Assembly (NCBI GenBank): GCA_033816765.1
Contig: CM066287.1
Location: forward strand, 7,130,001 to 7,194,000
Origin: Nothopassalora personata
Lineage: Eukaryota > Ascomycota > Dothideomycetes > Mycosphaerellales > Mycosphaerellaceae
Direction of reading: 5' to 3'
DNA: 64,000 nucleotides
Below, piece after piece: positions 1 to 10,673 of the stretch; the first letter of the stretch is position 1; every line of letters begins with the position of its first letter. A program made the translations under genes and the position numbers. The notes beneath the pieces were generated by a model that was not told the DNA's origin, did no database searches, and saw nothing but the letters and a program-made list of their open reading frames with translations.

Positions 1-2
1 TG

Positions 3-344
3 CAAGATCAGATCAGAGAGCTCTCTTCGAAGCTCAAGCAACGCGATTTCGACGAGAGACTCGAGAACGAAAGACTACGAGCGCAGCTGGTAGATGCTCA
101 GATGTACCATGGTCAGACCAGCATGGGTGCTGAGGAACGAACGATACTTTGCCAGCAACTAGAGCGAGCTCAGTACGAAGTGCAAAAGTGGAAATCAGAA
201 GCAATGGGGTGCGCAAATCATGCTGTCAGCCGAGCCTGGCAAGGTAGCGTCGACGAAGCTGTTCGACGGGAACGTGAGAAAGATGCCCTCATTATTGATG
301 GGCTACGGGCTGAGCTTCAAGGCGTAAGAATTGCGCAGGCCTGA
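3..344 (+). CDS. 3' end of a coiled-coil protein (partial, 5' end outside window)
   Basis: The frame is open from base 3 to a TGA at 342-344 and encodes about 113 residues rich in E, R, Q, K and L, with a heptad-like pattern such as ERLRAQLVDAQ and REREKDALIIDGLRAEL. This is a coiled coil; the family cannot be told from this fragment. The last codons contain GGCGTAAGA, a possible 5' splice site. Splicing to the AG at about 389 would replace the last few residues with a ten-residue tail ending at a TGA near 419, so the exact 3' end is uncertain. The start lies upstream of the window. No enzyme motif is visible. Confidence 0.55.
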   Translation, partial: QDQIRELSSKLKQRDFDERLENERLRAQLVDAQMYHGQTSMGAEERTILCQQLERAQYEVQKWKSEAMGCANHAVSRAWQGSVDEAVRREREKDALIIDGLRAELQGVRIAQA

Positions 345-848
345 TAGACTTCGACACTTACAAGCGTAGCAGGCCACGGAGCTATTTCGGCGAGTAGTTT
401 GAGCTGCGCTGGGCTATGGTCAACCACAATGTCGGTGATAATGACGGAGGATGTGTAGTACGCACGGCGGCTCGTGGGCGGTAAGCACCATCCGAGCACA
501 TGGCAACCTCGTGCATGCAGCTAGAATCCTTACCTTGGTCGATCTCTGCCTTATTGAGCGACTTCATCATTGTCCTAAGACCAGTTCTGTCCAATCAAAA
601 ATTGTGGACATCAATTGACTTCAGCCCAGTCTTTCAGCTGCGGCTACCACACTGGAGAGGCCCGAGGCCAGCTCTCGAAGTTGTCCGATCTTTGTCACAT
701 CCACGATAAGATTGCTAATGTTACACGACATCTGCAAACAGAGCGTTGTCCAAGTCTGCCCTGGCTTGAGTCAATCATGTCACCGACTCTCTGAGCAGAA
801 TTGTAGTCTTTTTGGCTTGTACATTCCACGACTAATAACAAGTTGATT
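345..848. other. intergenic, no gene seen
   Basis: Only short overlapping frames on both strands (at most 70 codons), with no recognisable protein pattern. It should hold the 3' flank of the coiled-coil gene and the promoter of the gene starting at 849. Confidence 0.5.
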
Positions 849-1436
849 ATGCCTTTCATGAACGAAACCTCAGAGCGACTGCTTTCGTCCACCATGGCTG
901 AAGAAACTGACGCAGAGCCAGTGCATGTACACTTCGGATGTGACGGACAAGACCATAAGGCTGCAGAAGACTTAGAAGCCCAACAGGAAAATAGACTATC
1001 CAAAGGCGATATCCTAGCCGCCCACCTCGAATGCATAGCCTCTGAATTCATCTCCGCAATCAACGCCCGCAATCTCGATCCCAATGTACCTCCCTGGTCA
1101 ACCAAGATGGTCGATCACTTCACCACCGGCTCCGGCACAGGCGCCCGTGCCTCGGCCACCAACAAAGTCGAAATGCTCGCCGGACACCGCAAACTTGCCG
1201 ATGCCAACCCCAATTTCCAAATCCGAATTACCAGTTTCACGACGAGTGTCAGTGAGAAGATTGGGACCGCGCAGGTTGTAATGAATGCCCAAAGCACGGG
1301 AGTCCCTGGAGTACCTGTTGGGCTGTGGAGGAATGCGGTGACTATATTGGACTTCCGAATGTTCGGAGGGAAGTGGTTTGGCGTCCGGGAGAGTACGATT
1401 AGTGGGGCGGGGCGGATGGATCAGGATTGGTTTTGA
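849..1436 (+). CDS. NTF2/SnoaL-like domain protein
   Basis: Single-exon gene of 195 residues. The frame extends to a TTG at 843, but the first ATG is at 849, with further ATGs at 858 and 894 as alternatives. The N-terminal 55 residues are acidic and probably disordered. From about residue 55 there is a helix with HLECIASEFISAINARN, then the pattern of a cone-shaped NTF2/SnoaL fold: a residue pair before the strand (FTTG), a helix with MLAGHRKLADANPNF, and beta strands ending in WFGVRESTISG. Such proteins are common, poorly characterised singletons in Dothideomycetes. No catalytic residues can be assigned and no function is claimed. No signal peptide is visible, so a cytosolic location is likely. 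Confidence 0.7.
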   Translation: MPFMNETSERLLSSTMAEETDAEPVHVHFGCDGQDHKAAEDLEAQQENRLSKGDILAAHLECIASEFISAINARNLDPNVPPWSTKMVDHFTTGSGTGARASATNKVEMLAGHRKLADANPNFQIRITSFTTSVSEKIGTAQVVMNAQSTGVPGVPVGLWRNAVTILDFRMFGGKWFGVRESTISGAGRMDQDWF

Positions 1437-2454
1437 GGAAGTGCTGTTGAGGAGAATGGTCCTTTCTCTTTGCGAGGTGCATATTGCTGCTACCAGAATG
1501 AACATGGTCCAAGGGCTATCGATGGAAGAGTTGGCCGGCTGTACGAAGACAGAGTCTTTTAGTCGCTACAATAGCCACAGTACGGCACAGCAACCGCGTG
1601 CCGAGTGGAAGCGATGAAGCGTGCTCCTCGCTTCGACTACAACACCAAGGTCGTATGCGCCACTCTGTTAACAGCGCGTGGTCGAAAGATACGCCGTGGC
1701 GTATCGCGGAAGCCATCGATTTCGATTACGAAGGGGGAGCCTCAGGGAAGGCCGAGCATCATCACAATGGTTGAGACCATTGCACAGCCTGCAAGGTATT
1801 CGACGGGTCGCACCTTCCGGGAAGCAGCAGACTTGATTGGAAGTGGTCCGGCAGTGACTTTCGAAGCAGGAGCTTCGCAGACTTCAGCTTTACAGGCACT
1901 TGGGCTTTCCATGACCAGGTCACCGTCATTAGCGTCACTCTACGAACCCCTGGGCTCGTGAGCTGTGGTAGTAACTGCTGCAGTAGCAGTCTCAGAGTGA
2001 AGAGTGAAGGCATCCAGCGGTAAAGGTGGCACCTCCAGGAAGGCCACAGCGTTCGACAGTGAGGTAGCCATCGACTGTAATGTTGAGGACGCAGACTCCC
2101 GCAGGATGGATATGTCGTTGGCGTTTGAGCGGTTGTTTGCAGATTCGTCGTGTGGATAGCCTCGGTATTGAACAGATCTCGGCGTTGCACGGATGATTAT
2201 GGACGCAAATGCTGGTCTACTGTTGCTCCATAGGTTATATGAGCTGTAACAACAGTCTTCGCAGCGAAGCGTTATTCAACGTGGTATCTCTGTTTGCCAA
2301 ACAGGGAAGGCACACGCGATTGCGCTGGCAATTGTGTCCTCCACGGCCATTACCCGGTCTTCTATTCCGGCGTGCGATTGCTGTCGATATTGATTCGCTC
2401 CCATAAGCCATTCGGTGGCAGAAGTCTCCATACACGTCTTCATCCGGCCTATGC
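1437..2454. other. intergenic, unresolved open frames on the minus strand
   Basis: No gene is called. On the minus strand one frame is open from about 2275 down to a TAG near 1951, and after a possible GTAGAG splice site it could continue to about 1764. The residues look plausible (for example SILRESASSTLQSMATSL and KVRPVEYLAGCAMVSTI), but no family is recognised and another frame overlaps it. See findings. Confidence 0.35.
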
Positions 2455-3225
2455 TCAAGATGGTCTTCGAGACTCAGTGAAATGGTCCAAAGCCTCCTCG
2501 AGTACCTCATATGCCCACTGCAAGCAAGCTGTCATGTCGCCCTGCGCATCTTTCGGCATTGCGCGAATCTTCAGCTTCTCTAACGCTGCTTCATCAAGCT
2601 CGCCTTCCACGTTACCATCCTTGAAGAGAAAAGCATGGTCTTTGACATAATTTGGCCAGACCACGTTATCGACATAGCCTGGTGGATCCTCCCAGAACCC
2701 TTCTAACGTGACGTAGCCTGATCGTGCTTCTCGCCGAGACTTCGCAGTTTGGTAGTCGGTCCGCAAGAAGAGTTTGACGTCGAACAAATCTCGCACGTCC
2801 TTCATGCCTTCGGAATATAGCAGGAAGCCATCGATGATAGCAATCGGTGGTGCGTCTGCGAACATCCACTTGCTGGCATTGCATTTCATGTCTTCGATCG
2901 TTAATCGATCCACGTTGACCTGGCCTACCGAGTTTTGATCTTCCTTGGATGTAAAGTCAGGTGGAGACATACCGTTCTCACGGATGTACTGGAGTGCCTT
3001 TTGGAAAGCAGGGATATTGATTGACTCGAGACAGTCCCAGTCCGCAACGCCATCTTTGTTTACAGGAATCTCTGCATCAGTCTTATAGAAGTCATCTTCG
3101 TGGAGGATAAAGGCTCTGGGAAATATGTCCCTCAAGAGTCGGGCCAGGGTTGTCTTGCCAGAGGAAGAGACGCCTGATATGCCCAGAATCAGAGCCTTGC
3201 TATTGGACTCGCCGGCTTCCGACAT
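2455..3225 (-). CDS. NRK1: Nicotinamide riboside kinase
   Basis: Intronless gene of 256 residues that phosphorylates nicotinamide riboside to NMN in the salvage branch of NAD synthesis, presumably in the cytosol. The Walker A motif GVSSSGKTT lies at about residues 17-25, followed by LARLLRDIFP and the HEDDFYK segment that carries the catalytic Asp in NRK/uridine kinase-like enzymes. DWDCLESI and IIDGFLLY (substrate and Walker B regions) and a lid with RREARSGYVTLEGFW complete the fold. Length is close to other fungal NRK1 proteins. The start has a good context (CACCATG on the minus strand). It is divergent from the KH protein at 3702. Roles are inferred from the family. Confidence 0.9.
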   Translation of the reverse strand: MSEAGESNSKALILGISGVSSSGKTTLARLLRDIFPRAFILHEDDFYKTDAEIPVNKDGVADWDCLESINIPAFQKALQYIRENGMSPPDFTSKEDQNSVGQVNVDRLTIEDMKCNASKWMFADAPPIAIIDGFLLYSEGMKDVRDLFDVKLFLRTDYQTAKSRREARSGYVTLEGFWEDPPGYVDNVVWPNYVKDHAFLFKDGNVEGELDEAALEKLKIRAMPKDAQGDMTACLQWAYEVLEEALDHFTESRRPS

Positions 3226-3701
3226 GGTGCAGTAGGATTGATATCGTCCTTATTCGCCCCAGTTCTTTTCTTTCTTGAGAGCCGACTGCTCGTAGTCGTC
3301 GAGGTCGTGCGTCCCTGCAAGATGGCCTGCATATGAGTGATCAATTCACAAGCTCTTCACATGTGAAGTGAACGTAAAGCATTCGTGACTCACGATTACC
3401 ACTTAATGGATGTTCATATGATCGATTCACTTTCATGCGCGTTAACTGGTTGGAAACGCACAGGCCACACTCGAAAGAACCGGCAAGCTTGTCACACAAT
3501 CTCCTTCTCGCAAACTTGGAACAACAACAACCCTCCTCCTTTCCACACCAACTTGTCGCGCACTTTCCTCACCCCCTGCTACAGCCCAGCATTCATCTCG
3601 CGAACAGATTCCTCACAGAACCACTGCGCGATATTCTCTACAACGAGAATCGCGAGCAACACGTATAAGTGAGCTCCGCGCGACAAGGCGCAATCGCCAA
3701 C
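3226..3701. promoter_or_regulatory. shared upstream region of NRK1 and the KH-domain gene
   Basis: A 476-base divergent intergenic region. It contains pyrimidine-rich stretches (for example about 3529-3570) typical of fungal leaders and a TATA-like GTATAAG at about 3663, close to the KH gene start. No coding frame with support. The regulatory role is inferred from gene orientation. Confidence 0.5.
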
Positions 3702-5532
3702 ATGGCCCAACCAGACATTTCGCAGATTCTGGCTGCACTCGGTGCGGCGCTCCTGTGAGATCTCTCTGTCGTATCTACACTGACCAACATTACCAGCAGC
3801 GCAACAGGCGCCAGCGAATGGCACGCCACAGCAAGCTGCACCGCAGCACCCTTCCCCGAACCAGCCACCACCAGGGTATCCACCCATGAGCCTCCCATCA
3901 GCACCACCAAGCGCGCCACCGCAGCAGAATCCATACCTCCCACAGCCATCACACATGGGCAATGTCGATTTGAGCGCTATCAAGCCCGTTAGCAGCGGGT
4001 CTGTGAGCATCGCGGATGCCATTGCGAAGGCAAGGGGCATTGCAGAGAGCCACGGTGTCCAGTCGTACGAGAACCGTCAGGCTTCCGCAACCCCGCGCGG
4101 TGGTGATCCGCGCCTAGCCGGGAGAGGCGGGCGACGCTCGAGGTCGAGATCACGCTCACCACCACGACGCGACAACTACGGCAGTAATCCATACCGTGAC
4201 GAACGCCGCGAGGACCCGCGCCGAGGCAGCTACCGCCGCTCTCCTTCGCAGGACCGCAATGACTTCCGCGGTGGCCGGGGTAATCAGATGGGCAACCAAC
4301 GTGGTGGTGATACCGAGACCGAGACCATCCGCGTCAAGTCTTCACTCGTGGGACTGATCATTGGTCGCAATGGCGAGAACCTGCGCAAGGTCGAGGCCGA
4401 GACTGGTGCACGCGTGCAGTTCATACAGGCTAGTGATAAACACCAAGCTGAACGCCAATGCACGATCTCTGGTTCCACACGCGCACGAGAGAACGCGAAG
4501 ACTGCCATCTTCACAATCATCGAAGAGAACGGTGGCAGCACGCCCTCTCAAGATAGAGGTGCATACATGCCCGGCATGCCAGGTAGGGCGAAGGTAAACC
4601 TACCCGCACTTCGCGAAGGCGAAGCAAGCAGCCAGATCATGGTGCCAGACAAGACTGTAGGATTGATCATTGGACGTGGTGGCGAGACGATCAAGGAACT
4701 TCAAGAGAAGTCTGGATGCCACGTCAATATCGTAGGAGAGAATAAGAGCGTCAACGGTCTACGCCCAGTCAACTTGATTGGAAGTGAGCGTGCTACGGCG
4801 CTTGCCAAGGAACTCATTCTGGAGATCGTCGAGAGCGACAGCCGTGATCAACAGCGTGGTGGCGGAGGTGGAGGCGGCTCCGGCACTAACGCAGTCGACC
4901 AAATGCGCGACCGTGGCTACCAAAACGACAATCGTGGAGGCCGCGGAGCAGGAGGCGGCGGCGGTTATGGTGGAGGTGCTGGTGGGCGCGACCACGTCGA
5001 GAAGACTATCCAGGTCCCATCCTCAGCTGTTGGCATGATCATCGGAAAGGGCGGAGAGACGATCAAGGACATGCAGCGCACCAGCGGCTGCAAGATCAAC
5101 GTCAACCAACCACAGCACCCCGACCACCACAGGAACATTGACCTTGCAGGTACGGCGAGAGCAATGGAGGAAGCAGAGCGTATCATTTGGGACAAGGTCG
5201 AGACGGTTCGGCAGCGCGATGCTGCTGCTGGCCGTGGTGACATTGGCGGTCGTGACAATCGACCGTCGCAGTATGATGGATACTCACAACAGCAGCAAGC
5301 ACCTCCTCAAGTGCCCAGCTATGGACAGTACATGGGTGCCGGCGCGCCACAGGTACCGCCCGCGATGCCGGCATTCCAGATGCCACCTATGCAGCAAGCG
5401 ACGCCACAGGCCGGAGCACAGCCATCGAGTGATCAGCCGACCCCGGACCCGTACGCCGTGCAGCAGTGGTATGCGCAATGGTATGCGCAGCAGATGAACA
5501 ACCAGGGCGGCGCTCCACCAGGTGCTCAGTAA
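3702..5532 (+). CDS. Triple KH-domain RNA-binding protein (FUBP/KSRP-like)
   Basis: Two exons, 3702-3741 and 3797-5532, give 591 residues. The first exon encodes MAQPDISQILAAL; the intron starts GTGCGG and ends TTACCAG, with an ACTGAC branch-like site. After a Pro/Gln-rich N-terminus and an RS/RGG-like stretch (SRSRSRSPPRR) come three KH domains at about residues 188-256, 289-355 and 413-483. Their GxxG loops are IIGRNGE, IIGRGGE and IIGKGGE. Gly-rich linkers separate the domains. The C-terminus is Gln/Pro-rich with two WYAQ repeats, reminiscent of the tyrosine-rich tails of far-upstream-element-binding proteins. The protein should bind single-stranded RNA or DNA; its targets are unknown. Confidence 0.88.
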
Positions 5533-6489
5533 GCCCATTGGATGGTGTGCTGAACGTACCGTGACGATGAGATGATACCGTGACCTGGGTGACTTTCGAC
5601 AGTTGGCTGTTGACGGTTTTGAAACTGCTCCTGGACTGGTGACCTTTGCGATGATAACCGCGCCTTCAGGCGCCCTGACCGTCCGTCTACTCGATCGACA
5701 TGGTTTTCAGTGAAGCGTCCGTCTTGCCATGCAGAAGCCATCATGCGCTGCATTCGACTTTTATGCGCCTCGTCATCGGTCCATGCATTTCGTCGATGTT
5801 GCATGTCCATTGGGCTCGCGTCTACCTCTACGTCCTGCGCTGACACGTACGTACATGACGCTATCGTGTATCTGGTCAACGGCGATCACATCGTGTCTTC
5901 TATAACCAAAGAGGTGGCTTGCATCGACCCAGGATGAGCTGCCAGGTGCTTGAGCGGTTTTGACGACGCCGTAATGGTGCACTGAAGCACTCAGCATACG
6001 ATATACGGTGGCGAAGGAGCGACAGTCTGTTGGCGCGATGAGAGCAAAGCCGCACACTTTCCGCTGAGGCGAGAAAGTTGCACTGAGGTGATGCTCTTTT
6101 TAGGAGGCAATTATGAGGTTCAGAATTACAGGCCAAAGCACTCTCAACTCTGTTATTGTAATCGCTTTGCAGCGTGTAGAACAGCAGCATAACATATGAC
6201 ATTACCCTGATTTCTTCGCACTTGCACCATTCCTAGCCTCTCATCAAATGTGCAGCGATTCACTTTGATGAGGTAATGCCACACGTGAATCAACGCGTCT
6301 TTTGCGGAGAAAGCCCGTGTCCCTTGCCATGGAACATCAACAATCCCACCACCACCTCGACGACTTGCATACACACCCGGACGACCTACTGTCCCGGCAG
6401 ACTTGGAAAGCAGGTTCTGGCGACACAGCGACAGGCTGTACATAGAACAAAATCCCTTCAGGCGTTATGAGCGAGTGGGATGAAACAGC
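5533..6489. other. intergenic, no gene seen
   Basis: 957 bases between two genes on the same strand. Only short, mutually overlapping frames without family resemblance. It should contain the 3' UTR of the KH gene and the promoter and leader of the dynactin gene. Confidence 0.5.
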
Positions 6490-9400
6490 ATGAGCACGCC
6501 CGCACTGTCCGTCGGGCAGAAGGTCGAGCTCAACGACGGCCGCATTGGAACGATCCGCTATGTGGGAAATACATCATTCGCGGCGGGCGAGTGGGTGGGG
6601 GTGGAGCTCGAAGAGGCGACGGGCAAGAACGATGGCTCCGTCCAGGGGAAGCGCTATTTCGAGTGCGCCGCTGCACATGGCATCTTTTGTCGCGACACGG
6701 GCATAAAAGATGTATTACCAGAGCCCAAAGCCAAAGCCAAGCCGGCGGGCAATGGCGCGCCGGTCAAAGGCGGGCCGAGCAGCATACAGGGCGCATTGAA
6801 TGGGACGAGGCGGCAGACACTGCAGCAAGATGCACCAGGCAGGAGAGTGAGCACACTACAGAACAGCCCGACACCAGCGGGGAGATTGCCCAGTGGCATA
6901 CGCTCGCCAGTGAAGTCACCGACCAAGCAGCTGGGCACCAATGGAACGTCCAGCGCTTCCAGCCCGAGGACAGGCACACCACCAGTCGCTGGCAAGAAAC
7001 CTGTTGCAGGAAATGCCACCAAGTCGAGTCGAGCCAGCATGTTACCACCGAGTACGGCGGGTGCTGCTGCCGGGCGGAGGACATCTACACTCCCCTCAGC
7101 CGGCGCCACGAGAGCAGCGCGACCAGCACCACCCTCAGCCACCACCTCACGGAGTTCTGCTACGTCGAAAACGTCAACTGCCTCACGGACGGGGCCCAGC
7201 ACCCGACCAGGACTGCAGGAGCGGTTACGGGCGGCGAAAGAGGAGTCTACAGGTGATGAAGCTAGTGAGCGGTCCAGTGTACTGTCACATAGAGATAGCA
7301 CGGCATCAGAAATAGCCAGCCAAGATGAAGGCGAAAGTGAGCAAGACGAGCGGGATGACACCATCACCAACTTTGCGCCTCCGCCAGTACCACCGGTGCC
7401 ACAAGAGCCACCACCTCCTTCAGCAAGGTCAAGGCGCACGTCGTCACCTGGAGCTTCTATCCATTCTCAGCGCACCCTGCGCAGCGGAGCCGCCTCCAAC
7501 CGAGAGATCGAAGATTTGCAGACCAAAGTCCGGCTTTTGGAGCGCAAGAGGACAGAAGACCGCGAGCTCAAGCAGACTCTGGAAAGGACAGAGCGCGAGC
7601 GTGATCAGTACAAGGGCATCATAGAGAAGCTGCAGGACAAGTATCGGCCGTGGGGAGCAGAAATCGAGAAGTTGAAGAAAGAGCTAGCAGAGAGCCAGAA
7701 GCGGGTCGAGGACGTGGACGAGATGCAAGCGAGGCATGAGCTAGAACTGGAAGCGGCTCTGCTTGATCGGGAGTTCGCTGAACAGCAAGCTGAGACTTTC
7801 AAAGAGGACCTCGAGACTCTCCGCTCGAAGAATGAAGAATACGAGCTAGAGCTTGACATTCTAAGGCAGGAGAAAGAAGGCTACAATACCGCAACGACTC
7901 CGGAGGATCGCGCGAGCATTGGTTGGCTTCAGCTCGAGAGGACAAATGATCGACTGCGAGAGGCACTGCTCAGTCTGCGCGATATGACACAGGACAAGGA
8001 AGCGGAGTTGAAAGAGGAGATCGAAGGTCTCGAAGAGCAAGTCAAGGACCTGGAATCCCTGAAAGGCCAATTCGAAGACACGCGAGAACGACTGCTTCGC
8101 GTCCAAGACCAGAATGAAGAGCTCCAGCAGCGACTAGAGGCCGCCGAGGTTGCTGACGAAATGATCGAGAACCTGGGCACCGAGAACGAAAACCTCCGTG
8201 CCAAGATGAATGAGCTGCGTGGCGCCATCGAGGATTTGGAAGCTCTTAAGGAGCTAAACGATGAGCTGGAGATCAACCATGTGGAGGCAGAAAAGCAGAT
8301 GCAAGAGGAGATTGACTTCAAGGATAGTCTACTTCTGGACCGTGAGCGCACTGCAAGAGAACAACAGCAGCAGCTTGACCAGGCCGATTACAACATCAAC
8401 CGGTTCAGAGAGCTTGTCTCCCAGCTCCAGAGTGACTTGCAAGACCTTGAGGCCAGCAAGCAGATCTCTGAGTCAGAGGCTGCCCAGCTATCAAGCAAAT
8501 CGCGAGCCATGATGGATCTGAATCACAAGCTTCAATCAAGTGCCGCCAAGACGCAGGTCAAGACCATCGACCTTGAGCTGCGGAAGTTGGACGCAGAGCA
8601 GGCTTCAGAGCATCTCGCCATTATACAGCTCTTTTTGCCGGACTCTTTTGAAGCTGAGCGTGACAGTGTTCTGTCACTACTCCGTTTCAAGCGGATTGGG
8701 TTCAAAGCCAACTTGATACAGAGCTTTGTCAAGGAACGAATTGCTTCGTTCGGCACCCGCGGCCAAGACGAAGCAGTCTTTGCAGCGTGCGATGCGCTTG
8801 ACAAACTCACCTGGATAAGTGGAGTGGCCGAGCAACTGGTCAACTCCATCAGTAGCTGCAGCGCAGACACATTCGCGCAATATGGCAGCGCTCTTTACGA
8901 GCTTGAAGTCGTCGAAAGGACCCTGAACGACTATGTCGATGCATTACGGCGTGATGATCTTAACGAAGCCGAGATGCCTGTCCGTCTGGGCAGATCGATT
9001 GAGGTCATGACACATCTGTCGAGTCTACATCTACACAACGGCTTGGCAGATCACGCGGACGATCTTATCAACCGAGCCCTGCTCCTGCAAAGTCGACTAG
9101 ACAGCGCCACGACAGCGTTTACACTGACGAAAACGATGATTTCAAACCATTTGCCACTGTCTTCGGAAGAAGACGACGAGGAAGACGACGACGGCAGCTC
9201 TTCCGATACTGTGCTTATCCTGAACCGACTCAAGACCATCATCGAGCAGACGAGGAATGCCAAGGTCGTATCTGGAAAGACACATCGGGCTCTCTCTGAC
9301 CTACAGGCAAGCCATATGACCCTGGACCACCGTTTCGTGGAGTACTTCGAGAAGGTTGAAGCCGTGGTCTCGCAAGTAGCGGCGTACGCTTGTCAGTGTG

Positions 9401-10470
9401 GCTCAAGCTTGCAGGATGCGTTCCTTGAAGAAGGCCGCAATGAGCCATTTACGCCGTCAGAAGTGGCTGCTGTACTCTCGCGAGTCGCTACAGATTTGTT
9501 CTCGCTGCTGAGCGCAGAAGCTGGACCATACGCTACTCTTGCGACGAAGCTCCGCGACCTCAGTAGCCTGTTGGCCGATCTCTCTGCGTTGCCGACGGAC
9601 ATTGACAACACTGTCGAATTTGAGCGAGCTCCAGCGCCATGGGTCGCACGTGCAGAAGAGCTCAAGCAGAACAAGATAACATCTGGCGAGGTTGAGGCTG
9701 AGCTGACGCGAACGCTCGAGTCTGTACGCGAGCGTGACAGTGCTCTCAGACAGAAGGAGACTGAGCTTGAGGAACAGAGCGTGCGTATCGAAATGCTTGA
9801 GGCCAGATTGAGGGATGCTAGCAAGCGATCCGCGAAGATCGCCGAATTAGAGCGCAGTCTGCGAGAAGCGAAGGAGAACGAGGTCAAGGCTAAAGGCGAG
9901 CTGCAGCACGCACGGCAAGAATCGCAACGCGACCTTGATCGTGTACGCGAGGAGATGGGCCGATTGGCTGAAGCTCGGAAAGCAACTGGCCATAGTAGAG
10001 AGCTCGATGGCGATGCAATGGGAGCGAGTGTCAGGATCACGATCAAGCGTCAAGAGCTCAAGATTGCTGGTCTTGAAGGTGCCGTGAGACATCTCAAGGA
10101 GGACAACCATCGCTTGCGTCTGCCGTCTGCAACCTCACCGCTGGCTACGCAGTCGAGCATCAGCTGGCTCAAAGATCCGCTACAGAAACCACAGAAGGCG
10201 TCGACAATGCTGCAGAGGGAGGGAAGTAAGGCCCTCGAGCAGCTACTGGTGCTTGCTTCGCAGCCAACCAGCATTGACCTGAGCAAGATTCCAGAGAACA
10301 AGCTCGCCTGGCGGCCAGCGAAGGAAAGCAGTCGCTGGAAGATCGAGCATAGAAATGAAGAGTGGGCAGACTGGAAGCAGTGGCGAGAAGATCTCATCAC
10401 GAGAGCGACCATGCCTTCGCCTAGAGGTGGGCGCCCAGTGATGAATGGCATTGCGGAAACCGCGTCGTAG
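6490..10470 (+). CDS. nudM: Dynactin large subunit p150Glued
   Basis: A single uninterrupted frame of 1326 residues. The N-terminal CAP-Gly domain (about residues 8-75) has the diagnostic GKNDGSVQGKRYFEC segment that binds the EB1/tubulin C-terminal tail. A Ser/Thr/Pro/Arg-rich basic region follows to about 330, then a long coiled coil (about 337-710) corresponding to CC1, a mostly helical middle, a short acidic EEDDEEDDDG patch, and a second coiled coil (about 1050-1205). p150Glued links dynein to microtubules and cargo; in moulds it is needed for nuclear migration and hyphal transport (nudM in Aspergillus nidulans, ro-3 in Neurospora). Length resembles animal and fungal orthologues. The absence of introns in 4 kb is notable beside its intron-bearing neighbours. 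Confidence 0.95.
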   Translation: MSTPALSVGQKVELNDGRIGTIRYVGNTSFAAGEWVGVELEEATGKNDGSVQGKRYFECAAAHGIFCRDTGIKDVLPEPKAKAKPAGNGAPVKGGPSSIQGALNGTRRQTLQQDAPGRRVSTLQNSPTPAGRLPSGIRSPVKSPTKQLGTNGTSSASSPRTGTPPVAGKKPVAGNATKSSRASMLPPSTAGAAAGRRTSTLPSAGATRAARPAPPSATTSRSSATSKTSTASRTGPSTRPGLQERLRAAKEESTGDEASERSSVLSHRDSTASEIASQDEGESEQDERDDTITNFAPPPVPPVPQEPPPPSARSRRTSSPGASIHSQRTLRSGAASNREIEDLQTKVRLLERKRTEDRELKQTLERTERERDQYKGIIEKLQDKYRPWGAEIEKLKKELAESQKRVEDVDEMQARHELELEAALLDREFAEQQAETFKEDLETLRSKNEEYELELDILRQEKEGYNTATTPEDRASIGWLQLERTNDRLREALLSLRDMTQDKEAELKEEIEGLEEQVKDLESLKGQFEDTRERLLRVQDQNEELQQRLEAAEVADEMIENLGTENENLRAKMNELRGAIEDLEALKELNDELEINHVEAEKQMQEEIDFKDSLLLDRERTAREQQQQLDQADYNINRFRELVSQLQSDLQDLEASKQISESEAAQLSSKSRAMMDLNHKLQSSAAKTQVKTIDLELRKLDAEQASEHLAIIQLFLPDSFEAERDSVLSLLRFKRIGFKANLIQSFVKERIASFGTRGQDEAVFAACDALDKLTWISGVAEQLVNSISSCSADTFAQYGSALYELEVVERTLNDYVDALRRDDLNEAEMPVRLGRSIEVMTHLSSLHLHNGLADHADDLINRALLLQSRLDSATTAFTLTKTMISNHLPLSSEEDDEEDDDGSSSDTVLILNRLKTIIEQTRNAKVVSGKTHRALSDLQASHMTLDHRFVEYFEKVEAVVSQVAAYACQCGSSLQDAFLEEGRNEPFTPSEVAAVLSRVATDLFSLLSAEAGPYATLATKLRDLSSLLADLSALPTDIDNTVEFERAPAPWVARAEELKQNKITSGEVEAELTRTLESVRERDSALRQKETELEEQSVRIEMLEARLRDASKRSAKIAELERSLREAKENEVKAKGELQHARQESQRDLDRVREEMGRLAEARKATGHSRELDGDAMGASVRITIKRQELKIAGLEGAVRHLKEDNHRLRLPSATSPLATQSSISWLKDPLQKPQKASTMLQREGSKALEQLLVLASQPTSIDLSKIPENKLAWRPAKESSRWKIEHRNEEWADWKQWREDLITRATMPSPRGGRPVMNGIAETAS

Positions 10471-10673
10471 CCCCAGCCAGGCTATGAACCATTTCAGCGT
10501 CTTTGATTGTATAGTGCTTGATCCAATGATACCCACGTAGAGCGGATTGAACAAGCTGTGGTTTCACAACATTTCGAATCATCTTTTCATACTCACAAGT
10601 CAATACTTTGGCTGTGTCCTGCTTTCTTTGTCTACATTCTGGTTTATATCTGTGTCAAATCCACGCAGCCCCT

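Noticed and set aside
6480..7439. Long frames of 258 and 261 codons in other frames over the dynactin N-terminus
   Set aside because: They overlap the CAP-Gly gene, consist of low-complexity shadows of its Ser/Thr/Pro-rich region and show no family features.
9393..10046. 217-codon minus-strand frame rich in Ser and Arg
   Set aside because: Complement of the dynactin coiled coil (Glu/Leu codons read as Ser/Arg on the other strand).
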